Shown here piece by piece: positions 1-9,460 of a DNA stretch of 64,000 bases. The notes under the pieces were generated by a model. The model searched no databases. It saw only the letters and a list, made by a program, of their open reading frames with translations, and was not told where the DNA came from. The stretch is taken from positions 62,001-126,000 of the forward strand of contig NZ_QGGX01000007.1 of the NCBI RefSeq assembly GCF_003148805.1, read 5' to 3'. The first letter of the stretch is position 1; each line of letters starts with the position of its first letter. This stretch comes from Aminobacter sp. AP02. GTDB taxonomy: Bacteria; Pseudomonadota; Alphaproteobacteria; Rhizobiales; Rhizobiaceae. The position numbers and the translations under genes are program-made.

Positions 1-108
1 CCCGTCGGCGATGTAGCACATCACCGGGCAGGCATCGCAGCGCAGCTTTTCTCCCGCCTCCTTGTCGCCGGCTTCGTGGGTTTCGAAACGTTCGGACAGT
101 TCGTTCAT
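1..108 (-). CDS. Fe-S reductase, N-terminal fragment (6-hydroxynicotinate reductase-like)
   Basis: Only the first 36 codons are present; the gene leaves the window at its left edge. After a charged leader the peptide reads [12 protein letters not shown], giving Cys24, Cys27 and Cys31 in a CxxCxxxC pattern typical of iron-sulfur ligands. From memory, this N-terminus resembles proteins annotated as 6-hydroxynicotinate reductase in rhizobia; with 36 residues this stays tentative. Its ATG overlaps the stop codon of the molybdenum hydroxylase gene (ATGA), so the two are translationally coupled and probably act in one pathway, the hydroxylase oxidising an N-heterocycle and this protein reducing the product. 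Confidence 0.5.
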   Translation of the reverse strand, partial: MNELSERFETHEAGDKEAGEKLRCDACPVMCYIADG

Positions 109-2876
109 GGCAACGACCCCGCCGCGCGGATCGCCGCGAGTATGCGCGACGGTGTAGCCGGAACCTTGGTCACCAGAACACCCGTGGCGTGGCGGATGGC
201 GTTGAGGATGGCGGGTGCCGTCGGGATCAGCACATGCTCGCCCAAACCCTTGGCGCCAAAGGGTCCTTCCGGGTCCGGAACTTCCACCAGGATGGTCTCT
301 ATGGGCGGTACGTCACCTATCGTCGGGATCAGATAGTCGTGCAGGTTTTCCGTCCGGCCGGTGATGTATTCCTCCATCAGCGCCATACCGATGCCCTGGG
401 CTATGCCGCCCTCGATCTGGCCCTCGGCAAGCAGCGGGTTGATCGCGCGGCCAACGTCATGTGCCGCGGTGATCTTGACCAACTTTACAGTGCCCAGTGC
501 CAGATCGACATCAAGCTCAGCGATCTGCGCGCCATAGCCATATACGGCGTAGGGCTTGCCCTGGCCCTTGGCGTCGAGCGGCGCGGTCGGCGGGTCGTAG
601 CTCTCCTGCGCCGAAAAAACGAGACCGTCGCCATCGGCCGCAAGCCGGGCGAGGTTGATGCGGCGGCGCTCGCCGCCCTCATTCACCAGCAGCAAGGCGT
701 TTTCCAACTGCAGCGATGCTTGAGGCGAGACGTTGGCAAAGCGGAGGATTTGTTGGCGCAGTTCTCGCGCTGCCTTTTCGGCTGCCTTGCCCGAGACATA
801 GGTCTGGCGCGAGGCCGATGTCTTGCCGGCATCGGGCGTGATCGCGGTGTCGGCGCCCTTCAGTTCGAAATCACCGAGCGCAAGGCCAAGCGCGTCGGCG
901 GCAATCTGGGCGATCACCGTGTTCGCGCCCTGACCGATGTCGACGGCACCCTGATGCAGAACGACCTTGCCAACAGGCGAAATGCCCAGCTTGATCGTCG
1001 AAGGATTGGGCAGTGAGGTATTGCCGCAACCATACCAGCACGAGGCGATGCCGATGCCGCGCTTTGTGCCATGGCTGGTTGCGTTCAACCTTTCCGCATC
1101 CGCCAGCGCGCGTGCCCAATGCGGGGTCAATGCCTGAAGGCATTCCGCAATGCCAACGCCCGCCTCAAGACGGTGCCCCGTCACTGTTTCGGAGCCGTTC
1201 CGAAGCGCATTCTTCAAGCGAAGCTGCAGGCGGTCGATGCCGAGCTGGTTGGCGAGATCGTCAAAAAGCGTTTCCTGCATCAGTGTCGCTTGCGGCACGC
1301 CGAAGCCGCGAAAGGCACCCGACACCGGTCCATTGGTGTGGATGGCGCGCGCGGTGGCCCGATAATGCGGCGTGACGTATGGACCCGAGGCATGCACCGG
1401 CACGCGGTTGGCCACGGTCGGCCCGAAGCTGGCATAGGCGCCGGTATTGAACTCGCCGGAAAACACCATGCCGAGGACCGTGCCGTCGGTATCGGCCCCG
1501 ATGGTAGCTCGCATCGACGCCGGATGGCGCTTGGTGGTTGACGCCATCGATTCGTTGCGGCTGTAGGCGAGGGCCGCCTGGCGACCGGTCTTGAGCGCGA
1601 CGAGTCCGATCAGCGGCTGCAGCGACAGATCGATCTTGGAGCCGAAACCGCCGCCGGTTGCAGTCGGCAGGATACGCACCTTTTCCGGTGGGAGCCCTAG
1701 CACACGTGCCGTGTCGTCGCGGTCCAGATGCGGCGCTTGAGTGCAGGCAACAACCGTCAGCGTGTCGCCGGCGACGAATGCGTAGCCGGCTTCCGGTTCG
1801 ATGTAGGCGTGCTCGACATAGGAGGTCTCGATGCTGCCTGATACGACGCAGGCGGCATTTTCCAGCGCTGCCTCCGGCTCACCGCGTTCGACCAATCCGC
1901 GCACCAACACGTTGCCTGGCCGGCTGGCGTGGATCGCTTCCGCTGCGAGCGCCTCCTCTGGATCCATCGTGGCCGGAAGTTCGCGCCATCGCACCGGAAA
2001 CCTGGACAGATCAATTTGGCGCGCGGCCCAGTTCTCGCACGCCACCAGCGCTATCGCCTCGCCGCGAAACCGCGTCGTACCCTCTGCCAGCGCCGGTTGG
2101 TCGGCGAAGGGCGGGATCACGCCAAAGCTGTTGATGCCGGGAATGTCGCTGGCGGTAAAGACGCCGGCGACGCCGGCGTTGTCGGCAACATAGGTGTCGA
2201 GATCTCCGAACGAGAACTCCGCGTGGTGATGAGGCGAGCGGATGACCAGCACCACAAGGGCATCTTCGGGAAATGAATCGGCGCCGAATTTCTCCTCACC
2301 CGTGACCTTTGGCACGCCGTCGAGCCTGACGGGGGAGGCGCCGACGGCGTGGCCAGGAGGTGGGAGGCGGAAGTCGAGGGAAGCCGCACTTCCGTCCAAA
2401 TGAGGCGCCAGGTACCGATGCGCCTCCATAACGGCCTGAGCGATCTTGCGGTAGCCGGTGCAGCGGCACAAGATCCCGCCCAGCGCGTCCTGCACGTCGT
2501 CTTCGCCTGGCCGTGCATTGCGTTCCAGAAGGGCCGTCGCCGTCACCAGCAGGCCTGGCGTGCAGATGCCGCATTGGGCCGCGCCATGCGCCAGGAACGA
2601 TGCCTGCAGAGCGGACAGGCCGCCGTGGCTGAGCCCCTCCACGGTGCGCACCGAAGCACCTTCCACCGAGGCGGCCGGCAGCAGGCAGGCGCAGACAGGC
2701 TCGCCGTCGAGCAATACGGTACAGGCACCGCAGTCGCCGGCATCGCAACCCACCTTGGTGCCGGTAAGCCGCAAATCCTCGCGCAGGATGGACGACAGCC
2801 GCCGCATGGGTGCCGCCGACACCGACACCGGCGCGCCGTTGACAGTGAAACTGATCGGCGCGCGGTCGGTTTTCAT
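105..2876 (-). CDS. Molybdenum hydroxylase, fused 2Fe-2S and molybdopterin subunits (xanthine dehydrogenase family)
   Basis: A 923-residue protein combining two subunits that are usually separate. Residues 1-160 are a [2Fe-2S] subunit: Cys44, Cys49, Cys52 and Cys64 form the plant-ferredoxin-type cluster, and Cys102/105 with Cys137/139 the second cluster. From about residue 180 it is the large Mo-cofactor subunit, with GGGFGSK, GAFRGFG and a C-terminal GAKGLGE motif carrying the catalytic Glu expected in this family. The start is the ATG that overlaps the FAD-subunit stop (ATGA). The family hydroxylates purines, nicotinate and other aromatic N-heterocycles with water as oxygen source; the substrate here is not determined. 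The nearby pncA, pncB and 6-hydroxynicotinate-reductase-like genes favour nicotinate or a relative (inference). Confidence 0.88.
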   Translation of the reverse strand: MKTDRAPISFTVNGAPVSVSAAPMRRLSSILREDLRLTGTKVGCDAGDCGACTVLLDGEPVCACLLPAASVEGASVRTVEGLSHGGLSALQASFLAHGAAQCGICTPGLLVTATALLERNARPGEDDVQDALGGILCRCTGYRKIAQAVMEAHRYLAPHLDGSAASLDFRLPPPGHAVGASPVRLDGVPKVTGEEKFGADSFPEDALVVLVIRSPHHHAEFSFGDLDTYVADNAGVAGVFTASDIPGINSFGVIPPFADQPALAEGTTRFRGEAIALVACENWAARQIDLSRFPVRWRELPATMDPEEALAAEAIHASRPGNVLVRGLVERGEPEAALENAACVVSGSIETSYVEHAYIEPEAGYAFVAGDTLTVVACTQAPHLDRDDTARVLGLPPEKVRILPTATGGGFGSKIDLSLQPLIGLVALKTGRQAALAYSRNESMASTTKRHPASMRATIGADTDGTVLGMVFSGEFNTGAYASFGPTVANRVPVHASGPYVTPHYRATARAIHTNGPVSGAFRGFGVPQATLMQETLFDDLANQLGIDRLQLRLKNALRNGSETVTGHRLEAGVGIAECLQALTPHWARALADAERLNATSHGTKRGIGIASCWYGCGNTSLPNPSTIKLGISPVGKVVLHQGAVDIGQGANTVIAQIAADALGLALGDFELKGADTAITPDAGKTSASRQTYVSGKAAEKAARELRQQILRFANVSPQASLQLENALLLVNEGGERRRINLARLAADGDGLVFSAQESYDPPTAPLDAKGQGKPYAVYGYGAQIAELDVDLALGTVKLVKITAAHDVGRAINPLLAEGQIEGGIAQGIGMALMEEYITGRTENLHDYLIPTIGDVPPIETILVEVPDPEGPFGAKGLGEHVLIPTAPAILNAIRHATGVLVTKVPATPSRILAAIRAAGSLP

Positions 2877-3730
2877 GCGGCCTCCCGTTTCTGCGATCCG
2901 CCGGCCGCCTGACGCAGAGCGCGCATAACGATCTCGCGCGCCGCCACGCGCCGATATTCGGCACTGCCGCGCACATCGTCGATGGGCGACAACTCGTCGA
3001 GCGAGGCGTCGGCAACGATCTCCGAGATGGCGTCGAACGATTGCCCGACAAGTGCTGTTTCCAGTTCCCGAAGCCGTTGCGCGACCGCCGAGCACGAACC
3101 CACGGCGATCGCGGCTCCGGTAATCCGTTGGTCGGGAGCGAGCACGATCCGCGCAGCCGCCATGGCGATCGAGATGACAAGATAGCGCCGCGCGCCGAGT
3201 TTGACGAAGGCTGAATGTCCTGCAACCGAAGCTTTGGGGACGTGAAGTGCCGTGAGCAACTCGTCCTGGCGCAGCCGCGTCTTGCGGTTGCCGGTGATGA
3301 ATTGGCCAAGCGGCAGGATCCGCAGTCCGTGCCGCGACCTCAGTTCCACCTCCGCATCGAGGATCAGCAGGGGCGGAACGCCGTCCGCCGCGGGCGAAGC
3401 ATTGCAGATATTGCCGGCCACGGACGCCATGTTCTGGATCTGGACAGAGCCGATTTCGCGCGCTGCCTGCTTCAGAGCGTCGAAGGCCCGTGGCAGCGGT
3501 GCTTTTAGCACCTCCGTCCAGCTTGTGCGCGCGCCGATGATGAAATGGCGGTCGCTTTCGGTAACACCACGCAGCTCGGCCACGCCATTGATGTCGAGCA
3601 CGTCCTCCAGAAGCGGGCGGTTGCCGAGGGCGGGGTAAAAATCGGTGGCACCAGCCAGAATTCGCCACGCCCCCTCGCTGAGCAGCGCGAGCGCTTCGTC
3701 GAGTGTTTTGGGTTTCGCGTAACGGGTCAC
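2873..3730 (-). CDS. Molybdenum hydroxylase FAD-binding subunit
   Basis: A 285-residue FAD subunit (CoxM/XdhA type) that passes electrons from the 2Fe-2S centres to its acceptor. FAD-binding signatures are LAGATDFYP near residue 25 and [12 protein letters not shown] near residue 106. The GTG start at 3730 is chosen because GGGAGG lies 6 nt upstream; an ATG further upstream at 3775 would add 15 residues, lacks a comparable site and sits inside the palindrome at 3761-3780. It is the first gene of the minus-strand unit, followed with overlap by the fused Fe-S/Mo subunit. Substrate unknown. Confidence 0.88.
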   Translation of the reverse strand: MTRYAKPKTLDEALALLSEGAWRILAGATDFYPALGNRPLLEDVLDINGVAELRGVTESDRHFIIGARTSWTEVLKAPLPRAFDALKQAAREIGSVQIQNMASVAGNICNASPAADGVPPLLILDAEVELRSRHGLRILPLGQFITGNRKTRLRQDELLTALHVPKASVAGHSAFVKLGARRYLVISIAMAAARIVLAPDQRITGAAIAVGSCSAVAQRLRELETALVGQSFDAISEIVADASLDELSPIDDVRGSAEYRRVAAREIVMRALRQAAGGSQKREAA

Positions 3731-3760
3731 GCAATGCCTCCCGGCTCGTCGCCGGACAAA

Positions 3761-3780
3761 ATCATTCGCATGCAAATGAT
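3761..3780. promoter_or_regulatory. 20-bp palindrome, likely operator of the hydroxylase operon
   Basis: The sequence ATCATTCGCATGCAAATGAT is an inverted repeat in which nine of ten base pairs match. It lies 30 bp upstream of the GTG start of the FAD subunit gene and 157 bp from pncA, in the only divergent promoter region of the cluster. That is the position and size of a repressor operator. Which regulator binds is unknown; none is encoded next to it in the window. Confidence 0.5.
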
Positions 3781-3937
3781 AGACCGCTGCGGCCTTTTGT
3801 CAAAGCCCGGTTTGCATGGGCGCGCGCCCCGGAGACGGCCGACTTTCCAAGTTGAAGGTTGACGCAAGCCGGCATCTGGCCGAATTTCGGCGTCCGCCGC
3901 TATCGCGGCTCGACTGGCACCAATTGATGGAGGCTCC

Positions 3938-4537
3938 ATGGCCGCGGACGCGCTCATCGTCATCGACCTGCAGAACGACTTTTGCCCGGGCGGTGCGCTT
4001 GCCGTGACGGGCGGCGACGAGATCATTCCGCTGGTCAACGACCTTATCCGCAACACCGAGCATGTCCTGCTGACCCAGGATTGGCACCCCGCTGGCCATG
4101 CCAGCTTCGCCTCGAGCCATCAGGGCAGGCAGCCATTCGAAAGCATCGACATGCCCTATGGCGCCCAGACGCTGTGGCCCGATCACTGCATCCAGGGCAG
4201 CCGCGGCGCTGACTTCAATTCCGGCCTCGCCTGGGCCAAGGCCGAGCTCGTGGTGCGCAAGGGCTTTCGCAGCGGCATCGACAGCTATTCGGCCTTCTTC
4301 GAGAACGACCGCCTCACGCCGACCGGCCTTGCCGGCTATCTGCGCGAGCGCGGAATCGGTCAGATTACCCTTGTCGGCCTCGCCACCGATTATTGCGTTG
4401 CCTATTCGGCGCTCGATGCGGTCGAACATGGCTTTGCCACCACCGTTAGGCTCGACGGATGCCGTGCCATCGACCTGGGCGGTTCGCTCGAAACAATGAT
4501 CGGCAAGATGCGCGACGCAGGCGTGACGCTCGTCTGA
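3938..4537 (+). CDS. pncA: Nicotinamidase
   Basis: A 199-residue isochorismatase-fold amidase that hydrolyses nicotinamide to nicotinate and ammonia in NAD salvage. The catalytic triad is visible as Asp10 (DLQNDF), Lys108 (VVRKGF) and Cys153 (ATDYCV); Asp48, His50 and His54 in DWHPAGH are the usual metal ligands. Length is normal for bacterial PncA. The ATG follows a GGAGG site. The gene is divergent from the molybdenum hydroxylase; pncB, the next salvage enzyme, lies 8 kb away. The product could feed NAD synthesis or, if the neighbouring hydroxylase acts on nicotinate, catabolism. Confidence 0.93.
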   Translation: MAADALIVIDLQNDFCPGGALAVTGGDEIIPLVNDLIRNTEHVLLTQDWHPAGHASFASSHQGRQPFESIDMPYGAQTLWPDHCIQGSRGADFNSGLAWAKAELVVRKGFRSGIDSYSAFFENDRLTPTGLAGYLRERGIGQITLVGLATDYCVAYSALDAVEHGFATTVRLDGCRAIDLGGSLETMIGKMRDAGVTLV

Positions 4538-4558
4538 ACCGCGAGCAAGTTTGGAATG

Positions 4559-4576
4559 ACCGGCCCAATGGCCGGT
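4559..4576. other. Short hairpin between pncA and the antiporter gene
   Basis: ACCGGCC and GGCCGGT form a perfect 7-bp stem around a CAAT loop. No T-run follows, so it is more likely a processing or stability element than an intrinsic terminator. It ends 14 nt before the antiporter start. Confidence 0.35.
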
Positions 4577-4590
4577 GCAGAGGGGACGGA

Positions 4591-6018
4591 ATGAATTTCT
4601 CGCGTTTTGCGGCAGTGCCTGTGGCGCTGGCGGGTGTGGTGTTGAGTGCTGGTTCGGCCCTTGCCGCCGAGGAAGGTTTGCCAGGGGCAGCCATGTCGTT
4701 GTGGTGGGCGCTGCCCTTCGCCGGCTTGCTGCTCTCCATCGCCACCGGTCCGCTGCTTTATCCGCATGTGTGGGAACATCATTACGGCAAGATCTCGGCC
4801 GTCTGGGCCGTGATGGTCATCGTGCCGATGGCGCTGTTCTATGGCCCCGGCATCACGACAGAGGCGGTGCTGCACACGCTCCTGCTCGAATACATGTCGT
4901 TCATCATATTGTTGTTCGGGCTGTTCACCATTGCCGGCGGCGTGCTGGTGGCGGGCAACATCCAGGGCACGCCTTTGGTGAATGCCGGACTGTTGCTCAT
5001 CGGTGCGCTGCTCGCATCTGTCGTGGGCACCACCGGCGCCTCGATGATCATGATCCGCCCGGTCATCCGGGCCAACGACAATCGCCGCTTCAACGCCCAT
5101 GTCGTCGTTTTCTTCATTTTCCTTGTATCCAACATTGGCGGTGCGTTGACGCCACTCGGCGACCCCCCGCTGTTTGTCGGCTTCCTGCGCGGTGTCGATT
5201 TCTTCTGGACCACCGCCCATCTCTGGCGCGAGACGCTGGTCGTCGGAGGCATCGTGCTTGCCGCTTTCCTGGCGGTCGACTGGTATTTCCACAGCCGCGA
5301 GCAGGGCCAGCCCAAGATCAAGGACCCGACGCCGCATTCGAAGGTGCGCATTCGCGGCCTCGCCAACATCGCCCTTCTGGCTGGTGTCATCGCTGCCATC
5401 TTGTTGTCGGCATCGTGGAAACCGGGCATCGCTTTCACCATCCAGGGCGTAGCGGTCGAGCTGCAGAACCTCGTCCGCGACGCCGTCATCCTGGTGCTTG
5501 CCTTTGTCTCGCTGGCCGTTACCCGCAAGGAGTATCGCGCCGCCAACGGTTTTTCCTGGGGGCCGATTCTCGAAGTGGCCAAGCTGTTCGCTGCGATTTT
5601 CATCTGCATCGTGCCGGTGATCGCCATCCTGCGCGCCGGGCTTGATGGTGCATTTGCACCATTGGTGTCATTGGTCACGACACCTTCAGGCAGTCCCAAC
5701 GACCTCGCCTATTTCTGGCTCACCGGCGCACTTTCGTCGTTTCTCGACAACGCGCCGACCTATCTGGTGTTCTTCGAGCTGGCAGGCGGCGATCCCAAGG
5801 TGCTGATGACGACACTGGGCAGCACGCTGGCGGCGATCTCGGCGGGTGCTGTGTTCATGGGTGCCAACACCTATATCGGCAACGCACCCAACTTCATGGT
5901 CTACGCGATCGCGCGCGAGCGTGGCGTCAACATGCCCGGCTTCTTCGGCTACATGCTGTGGTCCGGATCTGTGCTGATCCCGACCTTCCTGATCGCCGGA
6001 TTCGTCTTCTTCGGCTAA
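4591..6018 (+). CDS. Sodium:proton antiporter, NhaD-like (ion transporter superfamily)
   Basis: A 475-residue inner-membrane protein with a cleavable-looking N-terminal hydrophobic segment ending in ALAAEE and about 11-12 further membrane segments. The motifs GALTPLGDPPLF and SFLDNAPTYLVFF are typical of the NhaD/CitM-type ion transporters, which exchange Na+ for H+ or carry organic anions. The ATG at 4591 follows GAGGGGACGG; reading the frame further upstream would overlap pncA. It lies 53 bp after pncA on the same strand and may be co-transcribed. Cation antiport is the family-level call; citrate-like substrate transport cannot be excluded. Confidence 0.78.
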   Translation: MNFSRFAAVPVALAGVVLSAGSALAAEEGLPGAAMSLWWALPFAGLLLSIATGPLLYPHVWEHHYGKISAVWAVMVIVPMALFYGPGITTEAVLHTLLLEYMSFIILLFGLFTIAGGVLVAGNIQGTPLVNAGLLLIGALLASVVGTTGASMIMIRPVIRANDNRRFNAHVVVFFIFLVSNIGGALTPLGDPPLFVGFLRGVDFFWTTAHLWRETLVVGGIVLAAFLAVDWYFHSREQGQPKIKDPTPHSKVRIRGLANIALLAGVIAAILLSASWKPGIAFTIQGVAVELQNLVRDAVILVLAFVSLAVTRKEYRAANGFSWGPILEVAKLFAAIFICIVPVIAILRAGLDGAFAPLVSLVTTPSGSPNDLAYFWLTGALSSFLDNAPTYLVFFELAGGDPKVLMTTLGSTLAAISAGAVFMGANTYIGNAPNFMVYAIARERGVNMPGFFGYMLWSGSVLIPTFLIAGFVFFG

Positions 6019-6722
6019 CCGACGCCAACATAACGGCGCACGAGTGCCGGATCGTCCCGCAGCCGCGCGACGTCGACCGTCTCGCGGTTGCGGCCGTTTT
6101 CGATGAAGGCGACGCGGTCGGCCACGGGCAAGACCGCGTCGACGCGCTGCTCGACCAGGATGGTCGAAACCCCGCGCTCGCGCAGCGCGGCCACTGTCTC
6201 GCGTATCCTGGCGATCATCGATGGCATCAGGCCTTCGGTCGGCTCGTCGAGCAAAAGCACGTCAGGTTCCAGGCACAGCGCACGCGCCATCGCCAGCATC
6301 TGCTGCTCCCCGCCCGACAGCGTGCCGGAACGCTGCTTCAGCCGGTCGCGCAGCAGCGGGAAGAGGTCGAGCACGGCCTCGCGCACCGCGTTGCCCTTGT
6401 TGCGCGCCATCAGGCCGATCTCGATGTTTTCGGCGACCGTCAGTTCGGCAAACAGCCGCCGCCCTTGCGGCACATAGGCGACGCCCGCCTTGGGTACTTC
6501 ATGCGCAGGCAGGCTTGTCAGTTCGCGCTCGCCGAGCCTTATGGAGCCCGCGCGTGCCGGCACCAATCCCATGATCGCCTTCAGAGTCGTCGTCTTGCCG
6601 GCACCGTTGCGGCCGAGCAGGCACAGAACTTCGCCCTTGTTCAGCTCAAGGTCGAGGCCGTGCAGCACTTGCACCTCGCCATAGAAGCAGTCGAGCCCGC
6701 TGATCGTCAGCGCTGCGCTCAT
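6015..6722 (-). CDS. Branched-chain amino acid-type ABC importer, ATPase (LivF-like)
   Basis: A 235-residue ABC ATPase. Walker A is GRNGAGKTT at residues 37-45, the signature is LSGGEQQMLAMA and Walker B is LLLDEPTEGL, a combination typical of LivF. It is the last gene of an SBP-permease-permease-ATPase-ATPase operon and starts inside the stop of the LivG-like gene (ATGA). Its TAG stop overlaps the TAA stop of the convergent antiporter gene, so no terminator fits between them. The importer's substrate is unknown; family members carry branched amino acids, urea, amides and aromatic acids. Confidence 0.92.
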   Translation of the reverse strand: MSAALTISGLDCFYGEVQVLHGLDLELNKGEVLCLLGRNGAGKTTTLKAIMGLVPARAGSIRLGERELTSLPAHEVPKAGVAYVPQGRRLFAELTVAENIEIGLMARNKGNAVREAVLDLFPLLRDRLKQRSGTLSGGEQQMLAMARALCLEPDVLLLDEPTEGLMPSMIARIRETVAALRERGVSTILVEQRVDAVLPVADRVAFIENGRNRETVDVARLRDDPALVRRYVGVG

Positions 6723-7456
6723 GCTTGTGCCTCCGGCGTGGTGCCGAGGTAAGCGTCCTGGACAGCCGCGTTGCCCCTGATTTCAGCGGGCGCGCCTTCG
6801 GCCAAGATCTTGCCTGCATTGAACACGGTGATGCGCTGGGCGAGCTCCATCACCACCTGCATGTTGTGCTCGATCAAAAGCACGGTTGCGTCCTTGGCGA
6901 TCTCGCGCACCAGCGCGACGAAATTCTCGATCTCGCCGTCCGACAGCCCCTGTGTCGGCTCGTCGAGGATCAAGAGCCGCGGCTTGAGCGCCAGCCCCAT
7001 CGCCACTTCGAGCAGGCGCTGGTGACCATAGGCCAGAGTGCCGGCCTGTTCGTTGGCACGATTGGAAAGTCCGACGCGCTCCAGCGCTTCCATGGCACCA
7101 TGCCGCACCGCGCCGCGTGAGCGCCCGTCAGTCAGCGTGCGCTGGACGGGCAGCGCCACATTGTCATAGGCGGAGAGATTGGCGAAGACGCTGGTAATCT
7201 GGAAGGTGTAGGCAATGCCGCGCCGTACCCTCATGTGGGCCGGCATTGCGGTGATGTCCTCGCCGCTGAAGGTGATCGTTCCGGCGTCCGGCGCGTAGCG
7301 GCCGCAAACGAGGCTGACGAAGGTCGTCTTGCCGGCGCCGTTGGGGCCGATGACGGCGCGGATTTCACCCGTTTCAAGCGCAAATTCGACATCGTCGACT
7401 GCACGCAGGCCGCCGAAGCGGCGCGACAGTCCCCTGGTGGTCAAAAGCGCCGTCAT
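6719..7456 (-). CDS. Branched-chain amino acid-type ABC importer, ATPase (LivG-like)
   Basis: A 245-residue ATPase with Walker A GPNGAGKTT (residues 37-45), the LivG-style signature region LAYGHQRLLEVA and Walker B LLILDEPTQGL. The start is the ATG at 7456, coupled to the stop of the LivM-like gene by an ATGA overlap; the much longer open frame upstream is an overlap with the permease gene and not coding. It pairs with the LivF-like ATPase to energise the two permeases. Confidence 0.92.
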   Translation of the reverse strand: MTALLTTRGLSRRFGGLRAVDDVEFALETGEIRAVIGPNGAGKTTFVSLVCGRYAPDAGTITFSGEDITAMPAHMRVRRGIAYTFQITSVFANLSAYDNVALPVQRTLTDGRSRGAVRHGAMEALERVGLSNRANEQAGTLAYGHQRLLEVAMGLALKPRLLILDEPTQGLSDGEIENFVALVREIAKDATVLLIEHNMQVVMELAQRITVFNAGKILAEGAPAEIRGNAAVQDAYLGTTPEAQA

Positions 7457-8418
7457 GGCAGCCACCCGACCCAGCGTTCGCGCACCGTTCCAAGCACGCC
7501 CTTGCGGAAAAAGAGCACGAGCAGGATAAGAACCGCGCCGACAACCAGCATGTAGGCCGAGGTGTAGCCGCTGGCGATGTCGATGACATAATACATGAAC
7601 AGCGTGCCGATCAGCGGCCCGAGCGTGGTCGCGGCACCGCCGAGCAGCACCCACAACAGCGGCAGTATGGAATACTGCACGGAGGCGAAGGTCGAGCCGA
7701 CATAGCCGAACAAAAGCGCATAGGCAGCACCCGCCGCAGCACAGATGACGCCCGATGTGACCACCGCCGCCAGTTTGTTGGCGAAGGTGTCGTAGCCGAG
7801 CATTCTTGTCCGCTCCTCGTTCTCGCGGATGGCAACGAGCACGCGGCCGTGGCGTGAGCGGACGAGGGCGACGGAGGCCAGCAACACGATTGCAAACAGT
7901 GCGACGGCCAACAGGTAACGCGTGGCAGGGCTTGTCAGGTCGAGTGTTTGCGCGCCAAGCGTAACCTGCCGCGCCTGCTGTTGCAGCACCAGCCCCTCGT
8001 CGCCGCGCGTCCACTCGCCGAAATAAAGCGTGGTGAGATAAAACACCTGGGCAAACATCATGGTCACGATCATGAAGGCAACGCCTGAGGTGCGCAGCGC
8101 CAGAAGCCCGATGATCAGCGACGCGACGAACCCCGCCGCGATGCCCGCGCCAAAGGCCGCCGGCACGCCCCAGCCGAGATGATAGAGCGGCAGTCCGGCA
8201 CCGTAGAGCCCTGCCGCGAAGAACATGGCGTGGCCGAGGCTCAAGAGGCCCGCATAGCCAAAAAGCACGTTGTAGCCCATGGCGAAGACTGCGAGCACGA
8301 GCACGCGGGCGAGGACGCCGTGGTGATATTCGGGAAGTGCGAAATTGAGCCCGACCAGCAGTGCAACGACCGCCACGTGCAACGCATAGACCTTCGCCGT
8401 TGGACCTTCCCAGTTCAT
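7453..8418 (-). CDS. Branched-chain amino acid-type ABC importer, permease (LivM-like)
   Basis: A 321-residue inner-membrane permease with about eight to ten hydrophobic segments. The stretch VLFGYAGLLSLGHAMFFAAG is the conserved LivM loop. Start and stop both overlap the neighbouring genes by 4 nt (ATGA), which indicates tight translational coupling through the operon. Expected to form the translocation pore with the LivH-like permease. Confidence 0.92.
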   Translation of the reverse strand: MNWEGPTAKVYALHVAVVALLVGLNFALPEYHHGVLARVLVLAVFAMGYNVLFGYAGLLSLGHAMFFAAGLYGAGLPLYHLGWGVPAAFGAGIAAGFVASLIIGLLALRTSGVAFMIVTMMFAQVFYLTTLYFGEWTRGDEGLVLQQQARQVTLGAQTLDLTSPATRYLLAVALFAIVLLASVALVRSRHGRVLVAIRENEERTRMLGYDTFANKLAAVVTSGVICAAAGAAYALLFGYVGSTFASVQYSILPLLWVLLGGAATTLGPLIGTLFMYYVIDIASGYTSAYMLVVGAVLILLVLFFRKGVLGTVRERWVGWLP

Positions 8419-9296
8419 TTCGTTGCCGTTCCAAACAAGCCCTGCGGTCGAAACACCAGCACCAGGGCAACGACAAGCGTGGCGATGATCTTGGCCAGGG
8501 TCGGGGAGAAAAACACCGAGATGATGCCGTCCGACACGCCGATCAGCAGGGCGGCGACCACCGTGCCGCGAAGCGAGCCCAGCCCGCCGATGATGACGAC
8601 GATGAAGGACAACAGCAGCGGGTCGAGGCCCATGAGGTAGTGGGCCTGCTGGATCGGCACGATCAGCACGGCGGCGACCGCCGCGAGCATCGCACCGAGG
8701 GCGAATACAGCACCGTAGACGCGCCCGACCGGTATGCCGAAGGCTAGGGCTGTCTCGCGGTCATACTGCGTTGCCCGCATGACGAGCCCGATCCTGGTGC
8801 GGGTCAGCACGAACCATGTGGCCAGCAGGAGGAGTGCCGAGGCCGCGATGATCGACAGCTTGTAGCCGGAATAGCCGAACCAGGGCAGCTGGATACGGTA
8901 GCTGAAGGGCGGCGCCACCGGCCGCGCCTCGGGTCCGTAGAAGGTCAGCGCCAGCTGCTGGATGATGTAGAGCAGGCCGATGGTGGCAACGATGGTGGCT
9001 TCGGGATTGTATTCGAGCCGGCGCAGCACCAGCCGTTCGGCGATCCAGGCGATGCCACCGACGATCAGCGGCGACAGCACCAGCGCAACCGCGAAGCCGA
9101 GCGCCGGGTGGCCGGTGAGCGTGATCGTGATCGCCCATGCCAGCACCGCGCCCAGCATGAAGAACTCGCCATGGGCGACATTGACGATGCGCATGACGCC
9201 GAACACCAGCGACAGGCCGAGCGCCGTCAGCGCCAGCACCGCCGAGGTGACCAGGCCCTCGAGCGTGGCAAGCAGGAGGTGGGGGAAAAAGGCCAT
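8415..9296 (-). CDS. Branched-chain amino acid-type ABC importer, permease (LivH-like)
   Basis: A 293-residue membrane protein; LVFGVMRIVNVAHGEFFMLGA near the N-terminus and IIGGLGSLRGTVVAALLIGV near the C-terminus are the hallmark LivH segments. It overlaps the LivM-like gene by 4 nt. A 164-bp gap carrying a hairpin repeat separates it from the upstream substrate-binding protein gene, which probably lowers permease expression relative to the binding protein. Confidence 0.92.
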   Translation of the reverse strand: MAFFPHLLLATLEGLVTSAVLALTALGLSLVFGVMRIVNVAHGEFFMLGAVLAWAITITLTGHPALGFAVALVLSPLIVGGIAWIAERLVLRRLEYNPEATIVATIGLLYIIQQLALTFYGPEARPVAPPFSYRIQLPWFGYSGYKLSIIAASALLLLATWFVLTRTRIGLVMRATQYDRETALAFGIPVGRVYGAVFALGAMLAAVAAVLIVPIQQAHYLMGLDPLLLSFIVVIIGGLGSLRGTVVAALLIGVSDGIISVFFSPTLAKIIATLVVALVLVFRPQGLFGTATK

Positions 9297-9325
9297 TCAG
9301 GTGTCGATTGTCCGGCAACAGTAGC

Positions 9326-9440
9326 GCTGCCCCTTGCCCTCTCCCCGCAAAGACGGGGCGAGGGGTACGTGAACGTTGCAGCAGCGCCCCTTCTCCCCGT
9401 TTTTACGGGGAGAAGGTCCCGGCAGGGGGATGAGGGGCAG
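9326..9440. repeat. GC-rich hairpin repeat, copy 1 (between SBP and permease genes)
   Basis: Two imperfect stem-loops, the second a perfect CCTTCTCCCCG / CGGGGAGAAGG stem at 9389-9416, followed by GGATGAGGGGC. The same building blocks recur at 19629, 56560 and 62592. This copy sits between the substrate-binding-protein gene and the LivH-like permease gene of one operon. Confidence 0.85.
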
Positions 9441-9460
9441 AACCGGCATTGGGCTTCAGC

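Noticed and set aside
105-3734. A single 1209-codon open frame spanning the hydroxylase and FAD region
   Set aside because: The upstream part overlaps the FAD subunit in another frame and is arginine-rich nonsense; the real gene starts at 2876 with an ATGA overlap.
9326-9440. CRISPR-like array
   Set aside because: Only two unequal hairpins and no regular spacer pattern; it matches the dispersed repeat family instead.
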